A DNA stretch of 64,000 nucleotides from Onchocerca lupi. Its lineage: Eukaryota; Nematoda; Chromadorea; Rhabditida; Onchocercidae. This document shows, piece by piece, positions 49,108 through 62,500 of this stretch (the first letter of the stretch is position 1; each line of letters starts with the position of its first letter). The stretch spans positions 1-64,000 of the forward strand of contig JAOVVO010000469.1 of NCBI GenBank assembly GCA_028564675.1. The letters run 5' to 3'. The notes beneath the pieces were generated by a model, which was given only the letters and a program-made list of their open reading frames with translations, was not told the DNA's origin and did no database searches. Both the position numbers and the translations under genes were made by a program.

Positions 49108-52100
49108 CTTTATTAGTCAAGTGCAGTAGTGGTGTTTTTGGTTCCATGTTAAGTAAAGGTCATTCTGTTAGATTTGATAAGCGATAGAGATCGGAAATAT
49201 TCACTTTTCAATGCATAGAGAAGAGGTTTGACTTTTGAAAGAAAAGTCAACTTTAGCTATGAAAGCGAGGAGGGAGAACTTCATAAGCTGGCCATTGAAA
49301 AAAATAAATTATAAGATAGCTGAAAAGAAATTTCATGTGTTAGACTGATTTGGCCTCACATATTAAAAATGCTGCACACACAGTTATTTTATGAATTTAT
49401 TTATGCATTTAAGTATGTGCAAGCAATTAATTTTAGGTATTAACATGCCTTTTAATCACTAATTTTAGTTATTAACTTGTATGACACATGCTTTTACCAA
49501 ACCTTGGTATTTTTTATGATGTGAGGTTTATTCGATGATTATCTAATTGAATTCTGCCCCTCACACGCCTGAATAAACCCTTTTTATATATTCATGGGCA
49601 GATTGCAAATAGTGGTGGCAAATCTTGACACAATCATTATCCTTAATTCAAAGTTACTTCCTAAATTGACCATAATTCAAACATTCAAGATATACAAACT
49701 AGAGCTATTCATTCCTAAGGCTTACATTTTCCAAGCTGTGTTTCAACATCCGATTTTTATTATCTGTCCTCTTTTATTTTTGAAAGTTTTTTTTTTTTTG
49801 AATGACTTACCAATTGACAACTTTGAGTTTTAATTTCAATAAAATGATTCAAAAAATTGTTTAGAAAAAGTATGTTATATTTATAATCAGTAAAATTATA
49901 AGCACAATTATTTAAAAATTACTCAAAATTTGCCTGCAGCTTTTTATTCGCTTTAGATTATCTATGCCAATATTTTTAAAAGTGTCGGACTTTTATAATT
50001 TTTTCTTTTTGTTTGAAAATGGTATAAAAATAATTTTTCTCATTTGTAGTTAATTTATTTTAGATATTAGAAGAATGCGATTCTCCTTCTCCACTGTTGT
50101 CCAATTTAAATTGATGCCGTTTTATAAAGCTCTTTTTTCAGTACTTTGTTTCAAATTAGATATTTAGGTTATTATCGTTTGAAAAAGGATATTGAAGTTT
50201 AAAACTCATCAAATCTCATTTCTTTCTTCATTATGTCATAAAAATTCTCTGAAGTTACATAGTTCATTAGCCTCATAGATTGCTAAATTGTTAACCAAAA
50301 AAAATTTTCGATTTACATTTTAATGTTTAAAAAAAATGGCAGATATATCATTTTAGGGAGCCAAATTTAGTGAAAAATTAACTCTTTTTAAAACATATTC
50401 CACAGTAATTTTCTCTTTAGGTCAAAAAATTTTCAGTATATCATTTGGATTTTTGTTATTGAAAAAAGAAAATTATTTGCTCTGATAACATTTTCATCTT
50501 ATCTCTTCTTGTTCATTATCTACCATAAATTCATGTAACTTTTAGAAATATTGGTGATTTTAATTTTGTATTCATTAATCCATCCACCTTACTTTAATTT
50601 TGTCACGCAAAATCATTGGAAATATATGTTGTTAACATGAGATCGAGAGGAAATGGTACCGAATGATGAAAGGAGAATAAACTGTGCTTTACAACGATAT
50701 GAAAAGAGTACTTTAAGCAATGGTCTTGGTGATTAATAATCGAGTTCCAGCGAATATTTCCGCTTATAGTCGTTTATTCTATGTGAAGTTTCTTATATTC
50801 GGAAGTTGCTATGTGCGTCTTTTATCCTACGAATCAATTTCTTACCCTTTTTGCATTAAGTATGGGAAGTTTTTTTGAAACTTTCGTACATTTGATGATT
50901 CATTTCATTACACCAAGAATTCAGTGATTTCGGTGTGAAGGAAAGTGTAAAAATATTTTTGTATTTTTGTGTCTTGAAGAGAATGTGTAATTCTTTTTAG
51001 ATAATATTTGAGCAAATTTGAGTTATGAAACAGAAGGCAGTTTTAATTTCTTGAGGATCTGCCTTGTAAAGCATGTAAGAATTTGCAACTTAATGAAGAA
51101 ATAGCGATTCTGTAAACGTCTTATTGTTGAAGCATGCAATTATTGTAAGATTTTACTGGACAAGAATTGAGAATAAATAATGGGGTTTTTTGTATTAGTG
51201 GATGAAAATGTTATCACTTTAAGAGAATTTTCAAATCGTTTAAGACGAAAATACTACCAGACAACTATAATTTTGATTTAGAAAATTGTTTTTGCTTACG
51301 AAAATTTTTTTTGTATCAATTGGAAGTTTTGAAACTGAAAAATTAGAAATAGTTTATAAGTCGTATTTAACATGTAGTTAGCTTCATTTCAGTCATAATG
51401 CTACTTACTTGGTTTGTTATAAAAATATTTTGTTATGAAATTATGTTATGCATAAGGTACAGTATTAATCACTTGATTGTGTATTTCATTCTTCTAAAAA
51501 ATGCAAAATTTCGTCCATAACTTTATTGAATAACATGGAATAATTTAAAGAAAAGAGCACAAATATTAGGTTATATACCTGAATATTTTCAACTGATTAA
51601 CAGTTGTTCCCAGCATGATTTGCGATTTACCATCTTGAACTTGATATTACTGTTATATTATTCTTATCAACGTGACTTCCGTTACAAAGTAGTTGGTATA
51701 CTAAATGCAATTCAGTATATCGCTTGATTTTACATTCTTTTTTTTTTGGAAGGATGAAGTTTTTATCATAATTCCGATATTTTTATTTATTGCAGTATTT
51801 CGAATCTCTTTTTTCTTATAAAGTTATAGGTTATTTTAATTTATCCAGCCTAATCGTATTGTTATGAATCTGAATTTTTCGATAGTATTGGAATTGAAGT
51901 TCGGACAATTTCTCTTGGATAATCTTACGTATGACGTGATGAGCCTTTTTTTTATGACACTTTCTTCTATGGTCGTACAGTTTCACTAAAACTAGAAGGT
52001 ATCCCTATTGAAAAAATCTCAATGAATCTTAAGGATGTTGATGACACAATCGGTCGACCACAGTACTGTTTAAGAATAATTTCTAAAGTTCCAAAAATAT

Positions 52101-52472
52101 TTATAATTTAGATTTCTGTTCACTTAAGATCTCTAATACTTAAACTTTTGGATATATCGATTTCATCAAATGTCAGGCTTCAAAATATTTGCGCATTAAA
52201 AAAAAAGACTTGAATTTCTCGTAATTTCAATCAAAAATTTTTTTTTAGATTTTTTCAAGTACTTTTGTTTATGCCACAAGATTCTTAAGTTCTGAATAGA
52301 GTTATATGAGTGGCGCGGACGGTCTTGCCATTAAGACTTACTGCTGATTCCAATACATATTGTTTTGATTCAAATATTAAATATTATTAGTATATGTTGG
52401 TGTTTATTTGGCAGCTGAGAATAAATTGATTTTTATGGACTGATTTTATTATATTTGAAATAATTGGAAAAG

Positions 52473-52586
52473 TTGTTACGAAAAATATTCACTAAAAAGG
52501 CAACTGAAGATGGATTTTTGCAAAAGTTAAAAAAATTTTTGAGGTGGAAGACAACTGCCAACCAGGAGAAATCCCGCGCGATGATG
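52473..52586 (+). CDS. Candidate upstream exon of the OXR1-family gene
   Basis: A frame reading KIFTKKATEDGFLQKLKKFL, then a lysine-rich stretch and NQEKSRAMM, ends at a donor GTTTCT in phase 0, the same phase in which the LysM exon begins at 56505. No ATG exists at its 5' end (TAA at 52461-52463). It would therefore have to be an internal exon after a weak AAAAG acceptor, or start earlier through another exon. Its basic, helical composition and unusual lack of AT bias near CCCGCGCGATGATG support it being coding. The link to the OXR1-family gene is inference. Confidence 0.3.
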
Positions 52587-54914
52587 GTTTCTTTCTTTGT
52601 CTGTTCATTCACCTCTTTTGATTCATTTTTGCGTAAAATTCCTGGATATTATTTTCGTCAAAAGTTTTAATTTAAAATTTGTGAAATTGCACAATTCGCC
52701 AAAATTTTTATGGATCGATATTTCCAACATGCTTTGCTCTTTTTTATCGTAAATAGATGTACGATAAAAATATATTTGGAATTTTAGATTTTTGATGTGA
52801 TTTTTTTCATTTGAAATATATTTGAGATGTCTGAAATGAATTCAAAATTTGTTAGGACAAAATAAATTTTTGATTTCTTGATGATATTATGGAAAGATTT
52901 TTCTGCAGTAGCAAATGCTTTGTCATTATATTTTGCATTATTTTTGTTTTTGTTGAATGAGAATTTCTTTTTATTAATCAATTTTCCATAGTTAGCTCCA
53001 TCTTTACTGTTTCTCTCTCTCTTTATCCGTATAATTATTAATCACTTCATTCTATTTTTTTTTTTTTTTTTTTTTAAAGACGAAATGTATCGAAATTTAA
53101 CGCATAATTTTGGAGGTTTCCTAATTAGTCATTTTTGAACTCGGTTCAAATTTATTTACTTTTTGGTTTAATCACTAGTTCATCTTCTTATCTCTCTGAT
53201 TGGTTCTCGATATCGGCGTGGAATTTAGTCACAAGGACAATAATTATTTGTTGCAAACGCTTGTTTCCAAACGATAATCCACACTTCTTAATCCATATTT
53301 TTATTTCATATTTTATATTTTTATACATATGAATTTTATGTCTTTTCAGTTTTCAGTTATGAAAGCATAAAATTTTTCAGAAATTTCAAATTTAAAATTG
53401 TTTCCTTTAAAAATTTTTAGAACATTGAAATCAAGTTCAGTAACATCAATTCTATATTATATGATTTATTCATCAGCATTTGCCAAGTATTAACTTGATA
53501 TTCCAACTAGTGCAAGTTCAATAAGCATGCGCCTGCGATTGAAAATTTTCATTCCTTGACACCTTCTTTGTTTTAAACAAAATTTTTATTTTTTTTCGTT
53601 TCTTGTTTACTTCTATTTGCGTGTTTTAGATATCATTCAAAAACATTACGGGAACTAATAGTGGCAACAAAGTCTTAAATTCCTTGCGCCTTAAACTCAT
53701 CATGCACTGGTCATCTCTTTCATTGTTTTCATTCAATTTTCGATTTATTTTTATATTAAAAAAAATGAAAATTTTTTTATTCCTTTGATGCTTGTTAAAC
53801 TTGCTAATAATTCTTCCGAATGTACTTCATTTTATTTTTCGCCATTTCTGGTTATTATTCAGGATTTTGAGTCAGGTTTTTTTTTCTTTTTTTTCAGAGA
53901 ATTTTATTGGACATTTGAAATGTTAGTTTGTCCCTTAATGAGTGCCAGAATGAATATACTCTTTCAGCGAGTCATTGCTGTGACAATCAAATAAGCAAGT
54001 TTTTGGTTAAATTCGTCATTAATGCCTGTCGTATTATTGATCCCACTCATATAATTGGCTTTTCAGTTGATTTTATTATTTGTTCATTTATAAGATGCTT
54101 ATCTTATTATTAGTCAATGGCAATTTTGCACTTTGATGATCGAAAAATAATTAAAATTGCAAGTTCGCGAATATCTGATTGAAACAATTCCGCATTTCGA
54201 GGGAAGGATTTTCGGATACATTTGCTATGGTAATATGTGCTGTGTTTCTTAAGTAATAACAAAAATTAATTACTCTTTTCAACCATTTACTAATCATTAT
54301 GAGCATTAGCGGCATTGATTAGTTTCTGATAAAAAAAAAATATGCAATATTATGATCACTGTTTATTGCACCATAATATTTTGTTTTTGAACACATCGGA
54401 ATTGTGGAGAAAATAACTAAAAAGTGGTTTGTAAAGCAAACAGGCATTCTTTTATGCAAGCTAATAAAATTGCAAACTTGTTTTCATAAAATAAGTTTAA
54501 ATGAATTTCCGTAAATTTAATAAAAAACATGTGTTTATATCTATTCCTAACTCCTTCATTACTATGTTTATTCGACTATTTATTAGTCTTTTTCTCGATA
54601 TCTTGTAGTGTAATATAGTTTCTCTTTGTCATGAAATATAAATTTTTGGCCAAATGCTAGAATTATTGCCAAATCCTACAATTATTCATTCAAGTTAACT
54701 AGTTTTTGGCCATTCTGAGGCTGGAATTATTGCAAATATTATTAGATAAAGCAAAAAAAAGAAATCAACATTCATGTAATATTACATCTTATATATCGAC
54801 ATTAGAATATATGATTTTTCATGCAATGTGATGTCTTTATCAATCAGCTGACGTAGTTAAGCCTATCTCTGTCCAAAAAAGTTTTTAGGATCCATCTCTT
54901 GGCTGATGCTCATC

Positions 54915-54945
54915 ACAGGAAATGTTTTTTGTGAACATTTCCTGT
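54915..54945. repeat. Short perfect hairpin, 12-bp stem
   Basis: ACAGGAAATGTT at 54915-54926 and its complement at 54934-54945 enclose a 7-nt loop. The stem is short and isolated; no T run follows that would suggest a Pol III terminator. Confidence 0.5.
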
Positions 54946-55390
54946 TATCATTTTAGTTATTTATCAACTAATCAGACTATCAGTTAATCTTAATTGGTAC
55001 TTCTGGTAGAGATTTTATGGAGTTATTGAAATTTTGGGCTTCCAAGTGTCCAAAATAAAGTACATTTTAGGATAAAACAAGTAAATAAATGCACACCTCA
55101 TTGATTCCTTATCGATAAGAGTTTGAGCTCTATCAAATTTTCTATTTTCAATCTGAAATAATAATTTCATTATTTACACACAGTAAAACAATATGCGTTC
55201 ATGATACAAATCAAATTTTCCATGAGATAGCAGTTACCAATTCGATCAGATTTCAAAGATTCGATCAGTTTTGAAATTCTTTTATTAGCATTTTTCTGGA
55301 AACATGTTTGGTTTTATTTTTAAAGAATCTCTACTTCATCATCGGTGGTAGAAGTTTTTTTTTCTTTTTAAATTGGATGAATGGAAGATG

Positions 55391-55724
55391 TCACTTTATT
55401 TTCTTTCCAGTAAAAGCTTGCATCCACGTTTGTGCTTCATCTGTAATTTCAGTCGCTTTCCGCTTAAAGTAGGAAAAAAATTGAAAGTTAGGTGACAGAA
55501 AGGAAAAAGAATGATGAAAAAAAAATCACTTTCAATATTATTCATAAGATATTGGTTTTTATATCCAAAAAAGCTATCCTTTCCACAGCAAAAACAGAAT
55601 TCGAATCTGTTTTTAGCCTTGCAGATATTATTTTCCACATTTTTAGATGTAATTTTAGGCATATTTGAGTCCATGTCATCTATAAGTGCATTTTCCAATT
55701 CGCTATTTTCTCGTGGTCTTTAGA
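55391..55724 (-). CDS. Candidate nested exons on the minus strand, unknown product
   Basis: Two coding-like frames lie inside a putative OXR1-family intron on the opposite strand. The upper one (about 55724-55530) reads ENSELENALIDDMDSNMPKI and later a cysteine-containing patch CKAKNRFEFCFCCGKD. The lower one (55462-55391) follows a T-rich tract ending TACTTTAAG and reads RKATEITDEAQTWMQAFTGK KIK before its stop. The cysteine cluster hints at a zinc site. I could not find a donor in the upper frame that gives phase 0 into the lower one. The plus strand here is open too, but only as hydrophobic shadow sequence. Confidence 0.25.
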
Positions 55725-56504
55725 CTTAAAAATATCTTTTCCTTTGGTCAATACATTTAAGGAAAGACTAACGATAAGCTTGATTTGGTTGGCTTATAGA
55801 AATTCCAGTTTTAATTACGTTTCATAATTATATTGTTGTGCTGTTCTTAATAACAGAAATTCATCAAAATAAATTCTGAAATCATTACCTTCAGTTGAAA
55901 ACCAAGATTATATTGGTTTCATTGGTTACTCAGACTTCAGTTATCATAAAAATTTTTTGAGTTTTATAAATTTTAGCGTTTGTTATGGGGAACTTTGTGT
56001 TTTCTTTTTTTCTAATTCTGTTGTTGCTGCAGAAAAAGTTATTTCAGAGATTGAAATTCGAGACCTTTTTTTGAGCATTTATTCTCTGACGCATGAATAA
56101 AAAATATTGTTTGGCTTGATGAATGAGTAATTTTCTATCAGTTTTTGTTTCAGTTATTGATATACTGTACCTATTTAAAACTAAAATCTCATATTTTCAT
56201 ACATCACTGTTATTGATTTATTATCATTTACTAATTCTCAGTTGCTGTATATTGTCACTGTGATTCCAGTGACGATTTTTTATGAGTTAGTATTCTGACT
56301 CAATTGCTAAGCTAATTGTCTCATTTAAATCACATTCACAGTCCTAAATTCTTTGCTGTAGGGGGATGTTTCGTTTTTAGAAATTTCCAATTTTTGGCAG
56401 AGTAGAATTGTGGAAATGATATAATTTTTAAAAGTATATATCTGTCAATTAGCATGAGATAAATTTCTTGCTTCGGAGATAAACATTCTATTTCTCTTTT
56501 GTAG

Positions 56505-59500
56505 ATGGAATACACGGTGACGCAATCAGATTCGATTGAACGGATTGCTGCAGTACATGATTGTACTGTTGGTGAGCTGATGAAGATGAATCGACTTGCT
56601 ACGCGAATGGTAAATTTAGTATTTTTTTTTTTTTTTGCCTTTGATATTGTAATTTTAAATATTCAGGAGTAGTTTATGAAAGCACTATATCGATCGAGTA
56701 CGGCTATAAAGATTTGGAATAACATCACTTATTTAAACTTTATGTTTGTTTGATACCTACTTTTGCATATTTAATCTCTAAGGAATCAATTTAATCATCT
56801 GGTCGTATTGTTGAAAGGGAAACTACCACTCAGTGTCAAAATATAAAGGGCCGAAAAGACATTACTCAAACTTAGATATTCGAACATCGATAAACTAATC
56901 AGTGAATGAATTGAAAACAAGCCATTTTAATTCCTTCTCGAAAAAGAGTAATGCTCATCCTTTTCTGATGTATTGAATATTGCATCAGCATGTATGATGC
57001 ATTGAATAATAGCATTATACGCAGATTTTGTTTTTAGTAAAAGGTCATGACGATGAAACAGTAAAGATATTCCGATGGTTGTGAAAAATTTAAGAATTCA
57101 CAGTGGTTTGAAGGATTGTGATTATAATTATTTCCAAATAGCTTAATGATTTTTTTATTTACCCATAACGTTTATTGTATTTCTTTACAAAAATTTTCAT
57201 GTAAATATGCAACATTTTATAAATTGATAGATGTTAACGTGAGCATTTGAAGATATTCCCTGGGCAAAAACTTCTGGTGCCTAGCCCGATGGATGACGAT
57301 GATGCATCATCTAATAATATTTCGAAAAATCGTCACTCTGCCAGTCAAGCAACAATAGTTCCTGGAAGCAATGCACATTCAAACGGTTAGCAAAGATGAT
57401 ACATAACATAGTGTTCAATAAAAATAATTTGGTTTTTAAATATTTTATTTTACGAAACTAAAGAGATGGTAACATTATAGCATTGCAGTTTATAGACGTT
57501 CCATTCTTTTTTGCATAAATTTTTAATCATTATGTGCTAATCGTATCCATCTGTTATAAATTCGTCTATCTGTCTTATGCTTATAGTATTATCAGTGAAC
57601 TTATTTTAAATTCGGCAAAGCAAATGGGAATAGTGATGCCATTTGCCCGTTATCTTGAATTTTTTTTTTTTTTTTTCGACTATTTTTTCCTCAGTCTGAG
57701 TATTTGTTATTTCCAACTAAAATTACTCTATCACTTTAATACGTCTTTTTTATGTTCGGCTTTTCCCAATTATGTATGTTACATTTTTTCTTTTTCTTAA
57801 ATTTATATTTATGTTATTTAAATTTCGAAATCCATAAATAGTTTGCGTGAAAATTCCATTTGTATTATATTCCATTCAGAATTTCATTCATGTTATATTC
57901 CATTCGATTCGTACAAATGACTTCTATACTTAAATGCCAATAATAAATATAGTTACCTTTATGCTGCACGTTATGTTTTTTTGTATTCATTGTTAAGAAA
58001 TTGGAAGTTAAAGTTCAGTCATTTGAGAATTTTTTTTTTATCCTCTTAATATAAGTATATGTTATTGGAGTCAAGTTTAATATTTAGTAAAATCTCGAAA
58101 CTTGAAGATATAAAACTCCTCTAGTTTTTTTTTCGTTTTTTTTTTTTTTTCTAGTTCCATCATGTTTAGTTTTTTTTTCTAGACTCATCTTGTACATTCA
58201 ACCTAGTAAAATTCGTTGAATAGAAGAGCTTAATGTCTGATGATTTTGTTCTTTGCATTGAATTTATTCGCTAAATGGCGCAGTGAACTGATGGCATTTA
58301 TTAAAAGATTGCTTAGAGAAATAGCAGCAAACAGTTATGTTTTGTATCTTTATCTTAATCTGATTTGAATCAAATCAGTGATCTATGCTTTTGCAGCGTT
58401 TATTTCCGCATTAATTTCAGTTTAAAAAAAGAAGCAGTACTCTTTTTTATTATTTTTTGATGCGAAGTCTTTTTCTTTATTTAAATCGTTGTTCATTTGC
58501 GGAAGTTATCAGCAGCTTGGAAATGATAATTTAATGGTAAGTACAAATACTATGTGTTCAGTACACTGCATCAACTTTTGCAGAGGGAGGTAGAATTCAA
58601 CGAGGACCTGGGATGGCAGTTCAGGTGTGTAGTGGTGTCTCCTCAAAATCGGATCCTTCAAGAACTGTATTGGAAAAATACAGTATATCTCAAATATATT
58701 CAAAGAAAATCGATTTACCGGGAATAGAAGAGATGGACACCGATTGCATGAAGCGATTCATCAAGTTAAAGGTTTGTAGAAAAACTTGTTTTATATAAAT
58801 ATATATAAAGGAAAAGCAAAAGGGAGACTCCCTAGAGATTTTTTTTTTTTTTTTTTTTGAAAAATTAATCTTGTGGTAATTCACTCTATAAGATAGAAAG
58901 AGTGACATAGAATGAAAGAAAAGAAATATCAAGATCAAATAACAATGAAATGTCTTTCTTTTTCTGTTTATTTTTAACTCTTTTTCATGTTTTTTTTGTT
59001 TCATTTTTCTCCATTTATATAATTCAGTACTATTCAATTTAAAGGTAAAACAAATGACTGAGATGAATGGAACAGTAACGGGTACTTTGCTGGTGACACC
59101 TAATGCCTTAATGTTTGATCCAGACATTGTACATCCTCTGGTTCTTAAGAATGGACAGGATTTGTATATTATGATGGTCCGGTTAGTTTATATTGTACAT
59201 TTATATCTATTGTAATTGTACAACTTTTCATAATTCTTCAGCTTGATAATATCCATAAGATATCGTATAATATTCGTTAAATCGAAAAGAATTTAGCAAA
59301 TCAATAATTGGATTGTTTTTATTCGCATTGCCATTCTCATCAAAAAACTATTCATTATCTGTTTTATTGTAAATATAACTATCCGGAAACTTGGTATTGA
59401 TTTAGTTCGTATTCCCTGAATATCTCGAAAGAGTCCGATATTATTCACAGCATATATCGAAATCTTTGATTACATTCTTTAATTTTGGAAATCTCGAATC

Positions 59501-62500
59501 TCAAACTTTTTAAGTTAAAATTAATATTATTTATTTTCAAATTCCATGGTTATGTAAAATTTTGCTCATGATGAGATATTTTTTATAGAATGGAAGAAGT
59601 GATGTCTATAACGATGTTTAAGAGTACGACGGTATTAACCGATGCTGGGGGCGATAGAGAAATTCATGATCTCACCCATCAAGATTTATCTCTTCCTAAA
59701 TGTTCTGCTCTTCCTGTGATTGTTAGTTATTTTTTTACATTAAGTTAGGTTTTTGAGTATGCAGTCACTTATTGTTTTCTTTATTCCTGGAAATTTATTT
59801 CTTCAAGATTACAGAAACATATTCATTTTTCAGCTTTGTAAATTTCGAAAAAGAATAGTTTGAACAATGATACCAAGAAATACATAAAATATTAGATGAA
59901 ACTTAACTTTTTTCAATCAATTTCCAGAAGGAAACTGTGAACAAAGTATCGAAGAATTTGGCAGATAGCATTTATAGAAATGCAGGTGTTAATTTCTTCC
60001 TCTATTTAGTAATATTTTGCAGTTTTCATTTATTATCAATGTATCAAATTAAACTTTTAACTGCCTTTTTCTCATAAATATTTTGTTTGTTTTAATTTAA
60101 ATTTATTAACTTTTTTTTTAACTTTAATTTAAATTTATTAACTTTCAGCTGATGTTTTTTACGTTAAACTTTTATTTTTGTGTTTTTCAGTATCTTCTTT
60201 ATGATTTTTTCTTTAGAAATTATAAATTTGTTGACAGTTTTTAGCCATTTCTTTCTCACAGGAGTCTGAAGTATGGCAAATAGCACTTATGCTGTAATAG
60301 CTATGCACTTCGTTAATTTGTTACTTAGTAGGACAGTGATAGTTAATAGTGATTGGCTTCAGATAGATTTGTAAAAATATATTTAGTTGAATGATAGTAG
60401 TTCTGAAGCGTTTTCTTAGATTATTATAAGATATTCTATGGCATACTGAAATGGATGAGAAGTCTAAAATCGATTTAAATCAAAAAAGTGTAGCTCTTTC
60501 ATTGCAATAGCAGTACTAATATTATTAATTATCTTGGAAGTTCCAGAACAATAACTCTCACAATAATGATGGTAGTAGTAACAATAATCGAGTTAAAATG
60601 GTAATTATCCATAATTTCAGATGTTCAGTTGCCGAGAATTTTTTTCGATGACATGGATTTGGAAATAAAGCAAAAAAAAAGTCAAAAAGTGAGTTACATT
60701 ATACAATAGACTCAGCATTATCTCATAAAATTCCATAAAAACATTTTTCTTTTCCCTTTTCTAACTGCTGCCGTGCATAAATAGAGAACTTTTATGGTCA
60801 TAAAAGTTTCTGCTTATTGTGATTTTTTTTTCCTTGAGAGATTTTGCACTGTAATAAACTAGTGCATCTGTAATTCATTATTATTTATTTATTTATTTAT
60901 TTATTCATCATAGTCATTTCATATTTTATTTTTCAGTTTTGAAGTCCTAGATGATGAATAACTGTTGAAATCATTAGGAAAGATTGAGCTTTTCAGGTTT
61001 TCTCATCTTAATCATCTACACAGATATTCATCTAGTAACTTATTCTGGCTTCTCTTTTTACTTCTCTTTATTTTGCTAATTAGTTTTGCATTTTTTTTTT
61101 ATATAGTGACGCGTTTTGATGGCAATAATATATTCATAATTTCAGTCTCAAACTTTTGTCTCAAAATTTTCTTGTACTATTTAATTTTGAAAGTATGGAT
61201 GAATAGAAATGGTTATTTTGAATCCGAAATTTTTCAGAATGGAATTCTTTTATCACTAGAAATTTCTTCTCTGTTATTCTATATTTTTGTTAACTTAATA
61301 ATCTGCACTGCTCTATTTGCAGCTACATATTGAACATGTTGGATCAGATTTTAAGTCCGCGCTGATTGCCAGGGAACGAAATAAATTAAATGAAGCTGCT
61401 GTAAATGTGTCTCGAACTGTTCGGCGTACCTGTTCTGATCCATCAAGCGATTCTAAACAAATTACATGTGACGTGTCTCCATGTTCGTTCCGATTTTCGG
61501 TTTAATTTTAAAAATTCAAACCTGGAATAAATTTTTTCCATCTTCTTAATTTTTTTATTACCTATTTATATTTTTTTAGGGCAGAAAAGAGATGAAATGA
61601 ATAGAAATTTGATCTCTGGGTTAGTGTTTTATCGTGCTTCTGAGTTTGGCTTTCGAAGTTTTAATCATTTCTTGTCTCTAAATTAGCGATATTGATGAAT
61701 ATTTGCAAAAATTAAATATCTTTGGAAGTAAATATAAATTTTCGGGCAGGAGTGAGAACAAGCAGCCGTATTCTTCGCAGCCTTCAACCAGTGTGGATAA
61801 TGTGCGTACTGGCTTAACTTTTAATCCACTTTCTAAACTCGGAAGAACATTAAGGTCGGTTTGATTTTGTCTCTGAAACTAGTTATCTTCATAATTTTCA
61901 CTCCAAGTATAATTTGTTGAAAAGTCAATATTTCTGCATTTTTTTTGTTTGGGTGGAATACATAAATAATTTATTATTTTGTATATCCAAGTGCTTATCA
62001 TAATTACATTTTTTTTATCCTGGAGATATCTCTTTTTGCTTATCAGTTTCCGAAGTATTTATTGGCTTAGATGTACTTTTTTGTCATGCAAATTTAACGA
62101 AATAATTTTTTTAGTACTCATGCAAACACAATTCGTGGTTCGGTGACTTCCGGGGCCGAACGTATGACGCACTCAGCAGTGAGCAGTACAAAATCAGTTG
62201 CTCAAGGAGTTGTTTCGCAGAGCAAAGCTGTTGCAGGTGAGATCCAGAATTAGCAATATATTATTTTGAATCGTTGAAATTCAGTATTAATCATAGTATA
62301 GTCTTTAATCTGATTACATTATCCCTATCAAATGGGATGAAATTGTATAAATATCGTAATTATATCGTAATATTATCGTAATTCATGCAGTTTCATCGAG
62401 ATTGGCGTATAACCGAAGATTGTTCTTTCAAACTCCTCTTGCAAACTGTATATAACAACTGCAGAGTGCTTTTTTATGCAAACCTTGCCGATTATCTCCT

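Noticed and set aside
52310..52345. GC-rich patch GTGGCGCGGACGGTCTTGCC resembling part of a tRNA or of 46436-46465
   Set aside because: No cloverleaf or internal promoter boxes could be formed; the similarity to 46436 is short and may be chance.
60965..61333. 122-residue ORF resembling a membrane protein
   Set aside because: It lies in the T-rich intron immediately before OXR1-family exon 8 and overlaps that exon's acceptor in another frame.
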